A model generated the notes under the pieces. That model made no database searches. It saw nothing but the letters and a program-made list of their open reading frames with translations, and was not told where the DNA came from. Below, one piece after another: positions 1 through 11,078 of a stretch of DNA of 64,000 bases. A program made the position numbers and the translations under genes. Location: contig NZ_ATZA01000004.1 of assembly GCF_000427965.1 (NCBI RefSeq), positions 120,079 to 184,078 of the forward strand, given 5' to 3'. Source of the DNA: Olivibacter sitiensis DSM 17696. GTDB lineage: Bacteria > Bacteroidota > Bacteroidia > Sphingobacteriales > Sphingobacteriaceae. The number at the start of each line of letters is the position of its first letter. The stretch's first letter is position 1.

Positions 1-2
1 CC

Positions 3-1499
<1,497 letters not shown>

Positions 1500-1521
1500 A
1501 TTCGTTGTATTTAAATTACTG

Positions 1522-1558
1522 AAAAGGGCGGCCGATTGCGATTGGCTGCCCTTTTTTC
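1522..1558 (+). terminator. Rho-independent terminator after icd
   Basis: Stem AAAAGGGCgGCC pairs with GGCtGCCCTTTT across a short loop and runs into a T-rich tract, 23 bases after the icd stop codon. Confidence 0.85.
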
Positions 1559-1679
1559 TTTTCCATAATTCTAGAAAAGGCACAAGCCATTTCTTTTTCC
1601 GATTTGATGAAGGTCATATTGATGCGTAACCCATAAGAACAAATAAAAATCGCTAGATTTATCCCGCACAATAGGGGAA

Positions 1680-3149
1680 ATGGAAAATCTAAACATCAAC
1701 TGGATACTCATAGCCGAGATTGTATATATCATTATCATTATCTTGGTATGCCTAAGAATCATTTACGACACACGCTCCACGACCAAAACCTTAGCCTACC
1801 TATTGATTACCATCTTCCTGCCTATATTGGGTATGGCCATCTATTTTTCCTTTGGCATCAACTACAGAAAAAGGAAACTGTACAACAAAAAGATTATTGA
1901 AGACGAACGTTTATATGATCGCATTCAGCACCAAGTCCTCACTAGTTCAAGAAAAATCATTTCGGAGATAGCCCCTCCACTGGCTTCCTATACCAAGTTG
2001 GCACAGCTCCTTCTAAAAAACGACTTTAGCCCCATCAGCAATGGCAACAAAGTGGAGATTCTCCTAAACGGCGAGGAAAAATTCAAGGCTGTCATCCCAG
2101 CATTGAAAAATGCCAAGAAGCATATCCACCTGGAATATTACATCATTGAGAATGATGCGATCGGAAATCAGATCAAAGACATACTCATCGCAAAAGCGCA
2201 AGAGGGCGTAGAAGTACGCTTTATATATGATGATTTCGGCAGCAGCTCCATTAGACGTAAATATGTCTCGGAACTCCAGCAAAATGGCGTTCTGGCATAT
2301 CCCTTTTACAAGATCAGGCTTATAGCGCTCGCCAATAGGCTCAATTACCGTAATCACCGCAAGATCATCGTCATTGACGGGCAGATCGCCTTTACGGGAG
2401 GAATCAACATCAGCGATAGGTATATCAACTCGAATACGTCAAGCCACGATCATCTATATTGGCGAGATACACACTTGCTAATAGAAGGTCCCGGCATCAA
2501 TTTTTTGCAGTCGCTTTTTATTGCCGATTGGAATTTCTGTTCTGGAGAACAGCTGATCATCAAGCGCGATTTCTTTTGCACTACCTCCTCGCCCGATGGA
2601 AATGCACTTGTGCAGATTGCCGCCAGCGGACCGGATTCGCCCCACCCCACCATTTTGCTTTCCCTACTGCAGCTCATCAACCTGGCACAACAGGAGGTAT
2701 TGATCACCACCCCCTACTTCATTCCCGGCGAGAGCCTTATAGATACCATGATCGTCGCTTCCCAGAGCAAGGTAAAAGTAAAACTCCTGGTACCGGAAAA
2801 ATCGGATTCCCATTTTGTGGATTTGGCGGCACGCTCCTACTACGCCGAACTGCTGGCCGCCGGCGTAGAGATCTATATGTACAACAAGGGATTTGTTCAT
2901 GCCAAGACTATCGTGGTAGACGAATGCGTAGTGAGTGTAGGCACGGCAAATATGGATCAGCGAAGCTTTGAACTCAATTTTGAAGTAAACGCCCTCGTTT
3001 ACGATATAGATACTGCCAAACGGCTTAAAAGCATTTTCTATGATGACATCAAAGATGCTACTTTGCTAAACTCCAAGGAATGGGTACAACGTAAGTTTTA
3101 CAAACAGATTCCCGAGAAAATCGCCCGTTTGCTCTCTCCACTTCTGTAG
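1680..3149 (+). CDS. cls: Cardiolipin synthase (phospholipase D family)
   Basis: Joins two phosphatidylglycerol molecules into cardiolipin and glycerol at the inner membrane. The 489-residue length is typical of bacterial Cls. Two N-terminal membrane helices (about 8-28 and 38-58) are followed by two HKD catalytic motifs: HRKIIVIDG near residue 226, followed by FTGGIN, and HAKTIVVDE near residue 407, followed by GTANMDQRSF. Both motifs are intact. It stands alone on the plus strand and meets the mechanosensitive channel gene tail to tail with two bases between the stop codons and no visible terminator. General phospholipase D activity is an alternative, but the N-terminal anchors and length favour Cls. 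Confidence 0.93.
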   Translation: MENLNINWILIAEIVYIIIIILVCLRIIYDTRSTTKTLAYLLITIFLPILGMAIYFSFGINYRKRKLYNKKIIEDERLYDRIQHQVLTSSRKIISEIAPPLASYTKLAQLLLKNDFSPISNGNKVEILLNGEEKFKAVIPALKNAKKHIHLEYYIIENDAIGNQIKDILIAKAQEGVEVRFIYDDFGSSSIRRKYVSELQQNGVLAYPFYKIRLIALANRLNYRNHRKIIVIDGQIAFTGGINISDRYINSNTSSHDHLYWRDTHLLIEGPGINFLQSLFIADWNFCSGEQLIIKRDFFCTTSSPDGNALVQIAASGPDSPHPTILLSLLQLINLAQQEVLITTPYFIPGESLIDTMIVASQSKVKVKLLVPEKSDSHFVDLAARSYYAELLAAGVEIYMYNKGFVHAKTIVVDECVVSVGTANMDQRSFELNFEVNALVYDIDTAKRLKSIFYDDIKDATLLNSKEWVQRKFYKQIPEKIARLLSPLL

Positions 3150-3151
3150 TG

Positions 3152-5518
3152 CTAAGCACTTACTAGACCTATATCGTCGATACCAAGCCTACTGCTCAAT
3201 CTTTCCAACAATTGGCTTTTGAATAGATCTTGATTATATATGTCCACAATCCAACAACTTATTCTCAGCTGCACCTTATCGGCTGTCACGCCCACGGTCA
3301 ATATATCTACAGGGCGGCCTTTCACAAAGTGGTCCACTTTTTTCACCTCTTCTTTTATTGCCTTTTTCACCATCTCTATATCGGCCTTCTTGTCAACCAA
3401 GATAGTCAAGGCAATCTTACTGGTCGACTCGCTTAATGTCCAGTTGACCAGCCTTCCCGAAAGCAGGTCGCCGTTCGGTATAATCACTTCGGCTCCTTCT
3501 TCCGTGAGCAGGGTGCTGGAACGAATACCAATCTCCTTTACCCAGCCTTTCTTGTCCGCCAGTTCGATGTAATCGCCATTGCGGAAAGGCTTCTCGAAGA
3601 TAAGGATGATGCCCGAAACAAAGTTGTTGAATACATTCTGCAAGCCAAAACCGATACCCACGGTAAGCGCGCTGATGATCACCGTCAACCGATCCACGCC
3701 AATCCCCAAGGCACTGATGCCGAACAGAAAGCCGATAACAATAACCACAAGCCTGAATAAGGGCATCAAGGAATTGGCAGTTTGCATCTTCTCCTCGCTC
3801 GCCGCTTTTTTGTCTCCAAAGAAAATCCCCAGATTGCGCTGCAACCAATTGGCCAAGGATATGATCACAACACAAACTAGCAGGTTGCCAAGCGTAAAAC
3901 TGATATTCCCGATTTTGCGAGTACTCCCCAGCAACTCCTCCGTCGCCGTGTACAGAGCCTGTACCCGGTGTAGGTTGATGGCAAGTACGATAATACCCAG
4001 TATCAGGCAAATGATGACCAAATACTTATGTACCTTGAGCAAGGTTTTGCGCTCATCAAAGTTGGCGAACAGGTCGCCAGTCAATCTGCTCTTTTCAAAC
4101 TGGCGCTGAAAAGCCCCCTTGACAATATTGGAAAATCCACGTATGGACACAGACTGTGCCAGGCCCACCGCGCCCGCAATGCTCCAGTATCGCGCATATT
4201 CCACATAACCTATTACATTGAGGAAAATAGCCAAGAGGTTGATGATGACAAAAGACAAGTGGATATACCTATTGATTTGGAATTGGGAGCTATTTTCCTT
4301 CAAGCCCTTTCGCAAGCGATAGCTGAACACCAAATTGACAACATTGAGAGTCAAGGTAATCAAGCGCATGATCAGTCCGTCGCCCACCAATGAGTTGGCC
4401 ACGATGACAAAAACATAGAAAATAAGCAAAAGCAGCCACAGGCGGCGATTGTCCTCGTTCAACACATAATTTGCTTGCCACATCAACAGCACGATGATGA
4501 GCAGCTGAGCCCCCTGCACCAAGATGCTAGGCGTATAGGCGGCAAACAAAGGCAGCAAGGTGAGAAAAAACACCAGTGCTTGAAGCATATCCTTGCCCCA
4601 AGGATACGGCGCTGTCACCGGTATCGCCTGCGTGCCTTGCGCTTCGGGTGCTGCTTGCTCCTGAAAGAGTCTTTTTCCATTGCTGTATATCCAATAGAAA
4701 AACCCGACACTCAGCAAAAGCAGCAGTATCCTCCCTGTCCATGCGGTATGCTCCAGATAGGTCCTTACGCCACCTGTTTCCTGATAGGTAGTTCTCAGGT
4801 TTCCCATTATATTTTCCTTATTCAACACCCTAGGTGCGGACCATATGTAGTCGGCATTCTTTCGGCTTCTGGTTCCTTTTACTACCTGCACGTTTCCATC
4901 AATGCGCTTTTTGATTCCTTTGGTGTCGTTAATGATAGCATTCGTATTGCCAATAAGGATGTTGATAGAATCTAGCTTTTGCTGAGCCTGAAGTTCTGTT
5001 TGCCGAATCTGGAACCGTAAATTATGGGTCCGGTTTAGCAGTTCAGCATTTCTATGCTGTTCTCTCCCGGAAGTAAAAATGCTATCGCTATCCAGTTGTT
5101 TCAATTCCTCTAGGGCATTTTCCAAGCTACTCTTATAGCCATCTACCGTATTTAAAAAGCCCGTCAACCTTGCCTCCGTCTTTTCTGTTACAGCCGCAAG
5201 GCTATCAATGGTATCGGTCAGTTGCTCGCTGTCCAGGCTATCCAAAAGAAGATGGACACCTCGATTTATCTGCCGCACGCTTTCCAGTTCTTTATGCAGC
5301 GTAGCCACATTGATGTTGTTTAAGAAGTTGGTCTTAAAAGGAGTATACTTAACTTCCAGGTCTGAAAGATGTTCTGCTACGACGTTTGGACGAGCTGAAG
5401 TGTCGCCCCGGTCCAATTCCTGTGCCCAAACCCGGGAGTTCGATGCCAATGAGGTATACAGCAGTAAGAGAAAAACAGTAAAAAATCGCCTCAAAATCTC
5501 GATATTTTTTTTATTCAT
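3152..5518 (-). CDS. Large MscS-family mechanosensitive channel
   Basis: Inner-membrane channel opened by membrane tension, releasing solutes on osmotic downshock. At 788 residues it is far longer than MscS (~286) and resembles the MscK/MscM type: a signal peptide (about 1-33), a predicted periplasmic coiled-coil-rich domain (about 40-230), several membrane helices from about residue 263, and a C-terminal MscS core. The pore and beta-domain signature GIGFGLQNVFNNFVSGIILI followed by FEKPFRNGDYIEL is clear. The C-terminal part carries the usual lysine/glutamate-rich soluble vestibule. No neighbour hints at a special role. Whether it is gated by potassium like MscK cannot be told from the sequence. 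Confidence 0.9.
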   Translation of the reverse strand: MNKKNIEILRRFFTVFLLLLYTSLASNSRVWAQELDRGDTSARPNVVAEHLSDLEVKYTPFKTNFLNNINVATLHKELESVRQINRGVHLLLDSLDSEQLTDTIDSLAAVTEKTEARLTGFLNTVDGYKSSLENALEELKQLDSDSIFTSGREQHRNAELLNRTHNLRFQIRQTELQAQQKLDSINILIGNTNAIINDTKGIKKRIDGNVQVVKGTRSRKNADYIWSAPRVLNKENIMGNLRTTYQETGGVRTYLEHTAWTGRILLLLLSVGFFYWIYSNGKRLFQEQAAPEAQGTQAIPVTAPYPWGKDMLQALVFFLTLLPLFAAYTPSILVQGAQLLIIVLLMWQANYVLNEDNRRLWLLLLIFYVFVIVANSLVGDGLIMRLITLTLNVVNLVFSYRLRKGLKENSSQFQINRYIHLSFVIINLLAIFLNVIGYVEYARYWSIAGAVGLAQSVSIRGFSNIVKGAFQRQFEKSRLTGDLFANFDERKTLLKVHKYLVIICLILGIIVLAINLHRVQALYTATEELLGSTRKIGNISFTLGNLLVCVVIISLANWLQRNLGIFFGDKKAASEEKMQTANSLMPLFRLVVIVIGFLFGISALGIGVDRLTVIISALTVGIGFGLQNVFNNFVSGIILIFEKPFRNGDYIELADKKGWVKEIGIRSSTLLTEEGAEVIIPNGDLLSGRLVNWTLSESTSKIALTILVDKKADIEMVKKAIKEEVKKVDHFVKGRPVDILTVGVTADKVQLRISCWIVDIYNQDLFKSQLLERLSSRLGIDDIGLVSA

Positions 5519-5724
5519 TACGACTGGATTGCTGAATCAATACTACAAAATGCTGGCCAAATTTATACACATCATTGCCACTGTTCGAATGCGGGTACCA
5601 AATCCCCATAGAAGTAAAAAGCCATTAAGCAAATGAATATTACTTAATAGCTCATGAATTGACAGGTACATTTAACCGACATATCCTTATGAGAACGCCG
5701 TATTTCCAGACTAGCGCTAGATGC

Positions 5725-6639
5725 TTAGAACAACTTCTCTGGGTATACCCCTTTGGCAACCAATTCCGAAATATTTTTCTGCACCACTGCCTTATCTTCC
5801 TTGTAGGTGACTCCAAACCATTTTTCGGACGTAGGTATCACGCGAAAGGTAGTCTCTCCCGATTGGGCCAGGTAATCGGCCACTTTAGGAATATAAAATT
5901 CCGCTTTCGGATTGTGCTCATTGAGCGCTACAAACTCTTTGAACAACTTTTCTGCCACAGCGAATACCTTTGGGGTAAAGCCCCAAAAGTTCATGGACAC
6001 CCTTCTGTCTGGCGAGAGCTCGGTTTCTACTCCGTTTTCTTCGTACACGATTTCTCTCTTCCCTTCTTCGGACGTCTTCCAGTATATCTTTGTTCTTTCG
6101 TTGACAGCCGTCATGTGGTTTTCGGCGTCCACTTCACATACCCCTCTGGAAACGGTACCATTTTCAGAAAGTGTCCTGTCCAACCTATAGCCCATCAAAG
6201 CCATATAATCGTCCCTCACCTCCTTGGTTAAAAATTCGGCCATTTTATGAAATGCTTCATACCCATAAAAATCGTCGGCATTGATGACACAAAACGGCTC
6301 GTGAATCTGATCTCTGGCTTCCAAAACCGCGTGGCCAGTACCCCATGGCTTTTCTCTTACGATTTCTTTTTCTATGCCATATTTTCTCAAATCGAAACCT
6401 TGATAAACATAATCGGTATCTATCAGTCCATTTAGTTTCTCGTCGAAGATCTGCTTAAATTTTTCGGAAAACTCCTTCTTCACTATAAAAACGACCTTGC
6501 CGAAGCCCGCCTTGATGGCATCAAAAATAGAGTAATCGATTATCGTCTCGTTATGTGGGCCAAAACCATCTATTTGTTTCATGCTACCATAACGACTTGC
6601 CATCCCTGCTGCCAATATTAGTAAAGTAGGTTTTTTCAT
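5725..6639 (-). CDS. Nucleotidyltransferase-like protein (NTP transferase fold)
   Basis: 304 residues. It opens with LLILAAGMASRYGSMKQIDG, a variant of the nucleotide-binding loop of sugar-1-phosphate nucleotidyltransferases (normally GGxGTRLxPLT). Further matching pieces are the central PWGTGHAVLEARDQI (the GTAxAV region) and FCVINADDFYGYEAF, the metal-binding D-x-D-like strand found in this fold. It probably transfers an NMP from an NTP to a sugar phosphate, but the substrate cannot be read from the sequence. The closest relatives I know are Bacteroidota proteins annotated only as nucleotidyltransferases. It appears monocistronic. Confidence 0.78.
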   Translation of the reverse strand: MKKPTLLILAAGMASRYGSMKQIDGFGPHNETIIDYSIFDAIKAGFGKVVFIVKKEFSEKFKQIFDEKLNGLIDTDYVYQGFDLRKYGIEKEIVREKPWGTGHAVLEARDQIHEPFCVINADDFYGYEAFHKMAEFLTKEVRDDYMALMGYRLDRTLSENGTVSRGVCEVDAENHMTAVNERTKIYWKTSEEGKREIVYEENGVETELSPDRRVSMNFWGFTPKVFAVAEKLFKEFVALNEHNPKAEFYIPKVADYLAQSGETTFRVIPTSEKWFGVTYKEDKAVVQKNISELVAKGVYPEKLF

Positions 6640-6761
6640 TTTATACTATCGTCTCGTAATGGAAAAATGCGAGGCACCTTCCACAATTTTTATTTATCTA
6701 ACAATTAATCAATAAGCAAGCGCCAAACCTAAAACAAAAAGCAGTGAAATTCAAATTTCAT

Positions 6762-8312
6762 TCACCTTTTCTTCTTTCCGCTGATGAACGCTGTGATCAA
6801 TGCCGTACCCAAACGAGTCAAAAGGCGAACTCCCTCTCTTCCAAGTGTTCTGGTTGCGCTTTTAGTCATGGCTTCCATGGGGGTTTCTCTATTGGAACTT
6901 TGTTTTTTGACTGGATTAGCAGGCTTTACTTTCGCATCTTCCTTCTTTCTATCCTCTCCCAGCTGATCAATAAGATCCGCTGCGCTCCGCGATTTGCGCT
7001 CGGCAATATATTTCATGTATAAATCAGAGGCATGGTAAAGGTCGCTGTACTTACCTGGCGAAAGTGGCCCCATCACGGCCCTAGGGGGCACAAGGTGGGT
7101 GGCTACCGGTTCAGTAGGTATTCCCTTCTCGTTCAACACTGTAATCATGGCTTGCCCGGTACCCAAACTGGTTAGGATCTTCTCTATATCGTAAAAATCC
7201 GATTTTGGATAAGTCCGTGCCGTTTTACGGAGTGCCTCCGCGTCATTGGGTGTAAATGCTCTTAAAGCATGTTGTACACGATTGCCCAGCTGCCCCAATA
7301 TACTTTCCGGTATATCGGTGGCTGCCTGGGTACAGAAAAATACGCCAATCCCTTTGGATCGGATAAGGCGGATGATTTGTTCCACCTTGGAAAGAAATGC
7401 TTTGCTGGCATTTTTAAAAAGCAAATGCGCTTCATCAAAGAAAAAGACCAATTTCGGCTTGTCCAAATCTCCTACCTCAGGCAACCTGTCATACAGTTCA
7501 GAAAGAACACCTAGCAAAAAAGTAGAAAAAACAACCGGTTGTCCTTGCACATCCGCAATATTCAATAGACTTACCACTCCTTTGCCATCTACTTTTTGAA
7601 ACAGATCAAGCACATCCAATTCCGGCTCGCCAAATATATGTCCCACCCCCTGCTGTTCTATGGATACAATTTTCCTCAATATGGTACTTGAGGTGGCAGA
7701 ACTGATTTTGCCATAGTCTTCCTTTATTTGCTCCGCACCTGAACCGCTGCTCAAGTAGGCGAGGATTTTCTTTACATCATTTAAGTCAATAATGGGCCAT
7801 TTAGAGTCAGACGCATACTTAAACAAGACGTTCATCACGCCTTCCTGTGTATCATTTAGATCCAAGATACGGCTCAGCAGAACAGGCCCGAAATCCATGA
7901 TCTTTATGCGCACGGGAATGCCCTGTTTTCCACTTAACGAGAAAAATTCTACGGGGAAACCCGATGGAACAAAAGGTTCGCCCAATGCCATGCCTCTTTC
8001 TTCCAGAGCTGCATTTGGCATACCCGGTTCTTCAAGCCCTGATAAGTCACCCTTCACATCGAGCATAAAGACGGGTACATTGGCATCCGACAATTGCTCG
8101 GCAATCAACTGCAACGTCCTGGTTTTTCCTGTCCCAGTGGCTCCCGCAATAAGGCCATGCCTGTTCATTATTTTCAAGGCTAGGTTGACCTTGGCAGAGG
8201 CTATTACTTGGCCATCCAAGATACCTGATCCTAGATTTATAAAGGCTCCTTTCGGATTATAAGAAGCGGTGATTTTCTCAATAAACTGTTCCTGAGTGCC
8301 CATACTTAGCAT
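6762..8312 (-). CDS. HerA-like ATPase, DUF853 family (YjgR type)
   Basis: 516-residue P-loop ATPase of the HerA/FtsK clade. Walker A is GATGTGKT at residues 57-64, Walker B is KLVFFFDEAH near 287-296, and the sensor region FFCTQAATDIPESILGQLGNR follows. The C terminus carries a basic, low-complexity tail ending in GKKKR. Family members (E. coli YjgR) have no settled role; a DNA-pumping or helicase activity is inferred from the fold only. No nuclease partner such as NurA is adjacent, so it is not evidently a HerA-NurA defence or repair pair. A second in-frame ATG three codons downstream is an alternative start. Confidence 0.85.
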   Translation of the reverse strand: MLSMGTQEQFIEKITASYNPKGAFINLGSGILDGQVIASAKVNLALKIMNRHGLIAGATGTGKTRTLQLIAEQLSDANVPVFMLDVKGDLSGLEEPGMPNAALEERGMALGEPFVPSGFPVEFFSLSGKQGIPVRIKIMDFGPVLLSRILDLNDTQEGVMNVLFKYASDSKWPIIDLNDVKKILAYLSSGSGAEQIKEDYGKISSATSSTILRKIVSIEQQGVGHIFGEPELDVLDLFQKVDGKGVVSLLNIADVQGQPVVFSTFLLGVLSELYDRLPEVGDLDKPKLVFFFDEAHLLFKNASKAFLSKVEQIIRLIRSKGIGVFFCTQAATDIPESILGQLGNRVQHALRAFTPNDAEALRKTARTYPKSDFYDIEKILTSLGTGQAMITVLNEKGIPTEPVATHLVPPRAVMGPLSPGKYSDLYHASDLYMKYIAERKSRSAADLIDQLGEDRKKEDAKVKPANPVKKQSSNRETPMEAMTKSATRTLGREGVRLLTRLGTALITAFISGKKKR

Positions 8313-8353
8313 TTATTTCGCTCGCTAAATTATCAAATAATCGGCAATCTAAA

Positions 8354-8391
8354 TAAAAAGGTCTTCCTTTTTGCGAAGGAAGACCTTTTTC
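8354..8391 (-). terminator. Terminator after the S9 peptidase
   Basis: Perfect stem GGTCTTCCTT / AAGGAAGACC with a short loop, flanked by an A-run and a T-run so it works in either direction. By position it ends transcription of the S9 peptidase gene on the minus strand, about 20 bases after its stop. Confidence 0.85.
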
Positions 8392-8409
8392 GGTGTACAT
8401 ACGTATTTT

Positions 8410-10827
8410 CTATTTCCTGTTCTTCACGTATTTCTCCAGCCACGTATCCATTTCCCAGAAAGTATGCATCACAGACTCCCGGGCTCGATAGCCGTGAAAT
8501 TCTTTAGGCAACAGTACCAGCCGTACTATCCCGCCATGCCCCTTGATAGCGGCATAAAGACGTTCACTTTGTATAGGAAATGTGCCTGAGTTCTCGTCAT
8601 CCATGCCATGAGTCATCAGCAGTGGTATTTTGATTTTATCGGCAAAGCTAAAGGGCGACATGTTGTAATATACCTCTGGCGCCTCCCAATAAGTCCTCGA
8701 TTCATATTGAAAACCAAATGGCGTCAAGGTGCGGTTGTAAGCACCGCTTCTGGCCAGCCCAGCAGCAAAAAGATCGGTATGCGCTAATAGATTTGCTGTC
8801 ATGAAAGCTCCGTAAGAGTGTCCACCAACCGCAATTTTATTTCTATCCGCAATCCCCAGATCATCTACAACATAATTGATGACAGCTTCCGCATTATCCT
8901 TTATCTGCTGGATAAACGTATCGTTGGGTTCCTCATCGCCTTCTCCCACAATGGGCATATCTGTCTGGTCCAGTATGGCATAGCCCCTGGTGACCCAAAA
9001 AACGGGCGAACGAAATGCCAAGGTGGTAAACCTATACGGACTGCCCTTGACTTGGCCGGCAGCCTCCAGACTCTTATATTCACGGGGATATGCCCACATC
9101 AATACCGGCAGCCTACCATCTTCCTTTTTATAACCCTTTGGCAAATACAGTGTCGCGGTAAGCTTAATGCCATCCTTTCTGGGATAAGACAATTGCTGTT
9201 TGGTGACTCCACGCAAGCTAGGATATGGATCGGCAAAACTGGTAATCGACTTGCTATTTCTGTTTTTTAGGTTTACCGTAAAATAATTGGGCACTTGATC
9301 TACCGCTTCTCTCGAGATATAGACCTCGTCTCCCCCTTGATAATACACGGGAAACTCGTAATAAGGTGCTTGCGACCTAAATAAGGTATCTGTCTTACCT
9401 GCCAAGAGATCCCATCTCATCAAGAAAGGCCTATCCCCTACGGGCGACGAGCCAATACTGATGGTATACACTACCGGCTTTTTCCCGTCAAACAACAATA
9501 CCCTTCTCTTATTTTTATTATAGCCCTGCACAAAATCACCGGGATCGCTATATCCATCTTCTGTGAGTCGTTCAGAGATCTTTTTAACAACCTTACCCGT
9601 ATTCGGATTGATCAGTGTTTTTATTTCCTTTCTATCCTTTCTCCAATGCTCGCTAATGATTGCATAGTCCTCATTGCCCCATTGTATATTGCCATAACGC
9701 CAGGTTGTTTCATATAACTTTTTAGGTTCTACCTTGAAAGGTGCCTGCCAAGTAAAAACTGCATCACGCTTCTCAAAGACTTTATTTGGATTACCTCCAT
9801 CCAATGCCTCTACCCAATACAGCGTTGCATCGGCATCACTTCGCCAGCCGTAAGACCTTGGTCCGGTGGTCGTAGCGTCAAAACCGGTAGGAAGATTGTC
9901 AGCCAAAGGGGCCTTATAGAGTTCCTTTACAAGAGTCCCGTTGGCATCCAGCAGGCTAGAGTGGTATGGAAACGACTGTATGGGTACCAAATAGGAATAG
10001 GGCTTCTCTACAGTTTGCACCAACAAATATTTACCATCAGGACTATAGCTAAACGATCGATAGATCTTGGGTTGCCCCAAATTGGTGATTTGGCCATCTA
10101 AGGCCACGCGTGCCAACTGACTTTTCAGAAAATAGTCCATCACCAATTCATCATGCGGATTTCTCAACAGGTATTGATAAGTGCGTGATGGTGTTTTTCC
10201 TCCCAAGTTTTCCTGTACAACGGGCCCAGTAGGCACCATTTCTTCCGCTGGTCTTGCTCCTCGACCCGAGGGCACCAATTGTACCAATAAGCTGTTTCCA
10301 TCTTGGCTCCATTGGAAAGTAGGGCCATAGGCATCGTTCAGATAATTGTCCACCAATTTCTTCGCCTTATTATTGCTTAGGTCGATAAGCCATAGCTCCA
10401 CCCCTTTTTGGGTAGTATTTGTAAAAGCTATGAATTTTTCATTGGGGCTCCAGCTCACATTACCCAACTGCAAATCGGCAGGCATGTCCTGTATTTGCAC
10501 ATTCATCCCTGTCTTTACATTCTTCAAGACAAATTTGGTGTAGGTCGTAGCCACCGTTCCAGAGTTGGTAGAGGGATTGATACGCAATCCGGCAATACCC
10601 AAAACAGGCTGTGCCACTTGCTGTATACTCGGATATTCTGGTGAGGTGAGCACAAGCATCCTGCTACCATCGGCACTAAATCTCACATTTGGAATACTAG
10701 GAGCATCCACCAGCTCCCTGATGCTTTCTGGCGGCATCTGATAGGTTAGATTCTCTTGTGCAAAAGCTGCACTGCCCCACAAGAAACTAAAAGTCGCTAA
10801 AACGACAAGTTGTAAATTTTTATTCAT
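8410..10827 (-). CDS. Secreted S9-family serine peptidase (prolyl oligopeptidase type)
   Basis: 805 residues with a signal peptide (MNKNLQLVVLATFSFLWGSAAFA, cut after about residue 23), so periplasmic or exported. The N-terminal two thirds are beta-propeller-like with repeated sentences such as VSWSPNEKFIAF, FQWSQDGNSLLVQL and FSYSPDGKYLLVQ. The C-terminal alpha/beta hydrolase carries the nucleophile in GGHSYGAF (serine near residue 668), a likely acid in THGMDDENSG and a histidine in KEFHGYR near residue 778. Architecture and length fit the glutamyl endopeptidase/S9D group. It cleaves oligopeptides; preference for Glu or Pro is not deducible here. It has its own terminator. Confidence 0.9.
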   Translation of the reverse strand: MNKNLQLVVLATFSFLWGSAAFAQENLTYQMPPESIRELVDAPSIPNVRFSADGSRMLVLTSPEYPSIQQVAQPVLGIAGLRINPSTNSGTVATTYTKFVLKNVKTGMNVQIQDMPADLQLGNVSWSPNEKFIAFTNTTQKGVELWLIDLSNNKAKKLVDNYLNDAYGPTFQWSQDGNSLLVQLVPSGRGARPAEEMVPTGPVVQENLGGKTPSRTYQYLLRNPHDELVMDYFLKSQLARVALDGQITNLGQPKIYRSFSYSPDGKYLLVQTVEKPYSYLVPIQSFPYHSSLLDANGTLVKELYKAPLADNLPTGFDATTTGPRSYGWRSDADATLYWVEALDGGNPNKVFEKRDAVFTWQAPFKVEPKKLYETTWRYGNIQWGNEDYAIISEHWRKDRKEIKTLINPNTGKVVKKISERLTEDGYSDPGDFVQGYNKNKRRVLLFDGKKPVVYTISIGSSPVGDRPFLMRWDLLAGKTDTLFRSQAPYYEFPVYYQGGDEVYISREAVDQVPNYFTVNLKNRNSKSITSFADPYPSLRGVTKQQLSYPRKDGIKLTATLYLPKGYKKEDGRLPVLMWAYPREYKSLEAAGQVKGSPYRFTTLAFRSPVFWVTRGYAILDQTDMPIVGEGDEEPNDTFIQQIKDNAEAVINYVVDDLGIADRNKIAVGGHSYGAFMTANLLAHTDLFAAGLARSGAYNRTLTPFGFQYESRTYWEAPEVYYNMSPFSFADKIKIPLLMTHGMDDENSGTFPIQSERLYAAIKGHGGIVRLVLLPKEFHGYRARESVMHTFWEMDTWLEKYVKNRK

Positions 10828-11078
10828 TTTGACACATTCCTTATCCTATAAAAAGTTTTCTACCAAAAATACAATAAATTTGGCAATAAAAAGTCCTGTT
10901 TCTCCAAAGGATACCATGTAAAGAGCCCAAAGAACCAATTCTTCCTTTGTATCGTGCAAAAAGAAAGCATATTAGGTCTTTTCTGCATTTTTTGTAACAA
11001 TATTATTCGCTATTTGTCTAATAATTAAGTTACATCAATCGATATCCTGTTTAATTACCAAAAACACACAAAGGAAGT

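Noticed and set aside
2459..2971. 170-codon frame inside cls
   Set aside because: Overlaps the conserved catalytic region of cls in another frame; cysteine/arginine-rich composition typical of shadows.
6762..8312. HerA-based defence or repair operon (HerA-NurA, HerA-SIR2/DUF4297)
   Set aside because: The protein is of the DUF853/YjgR type and has no nuclease or effector gene beside it.
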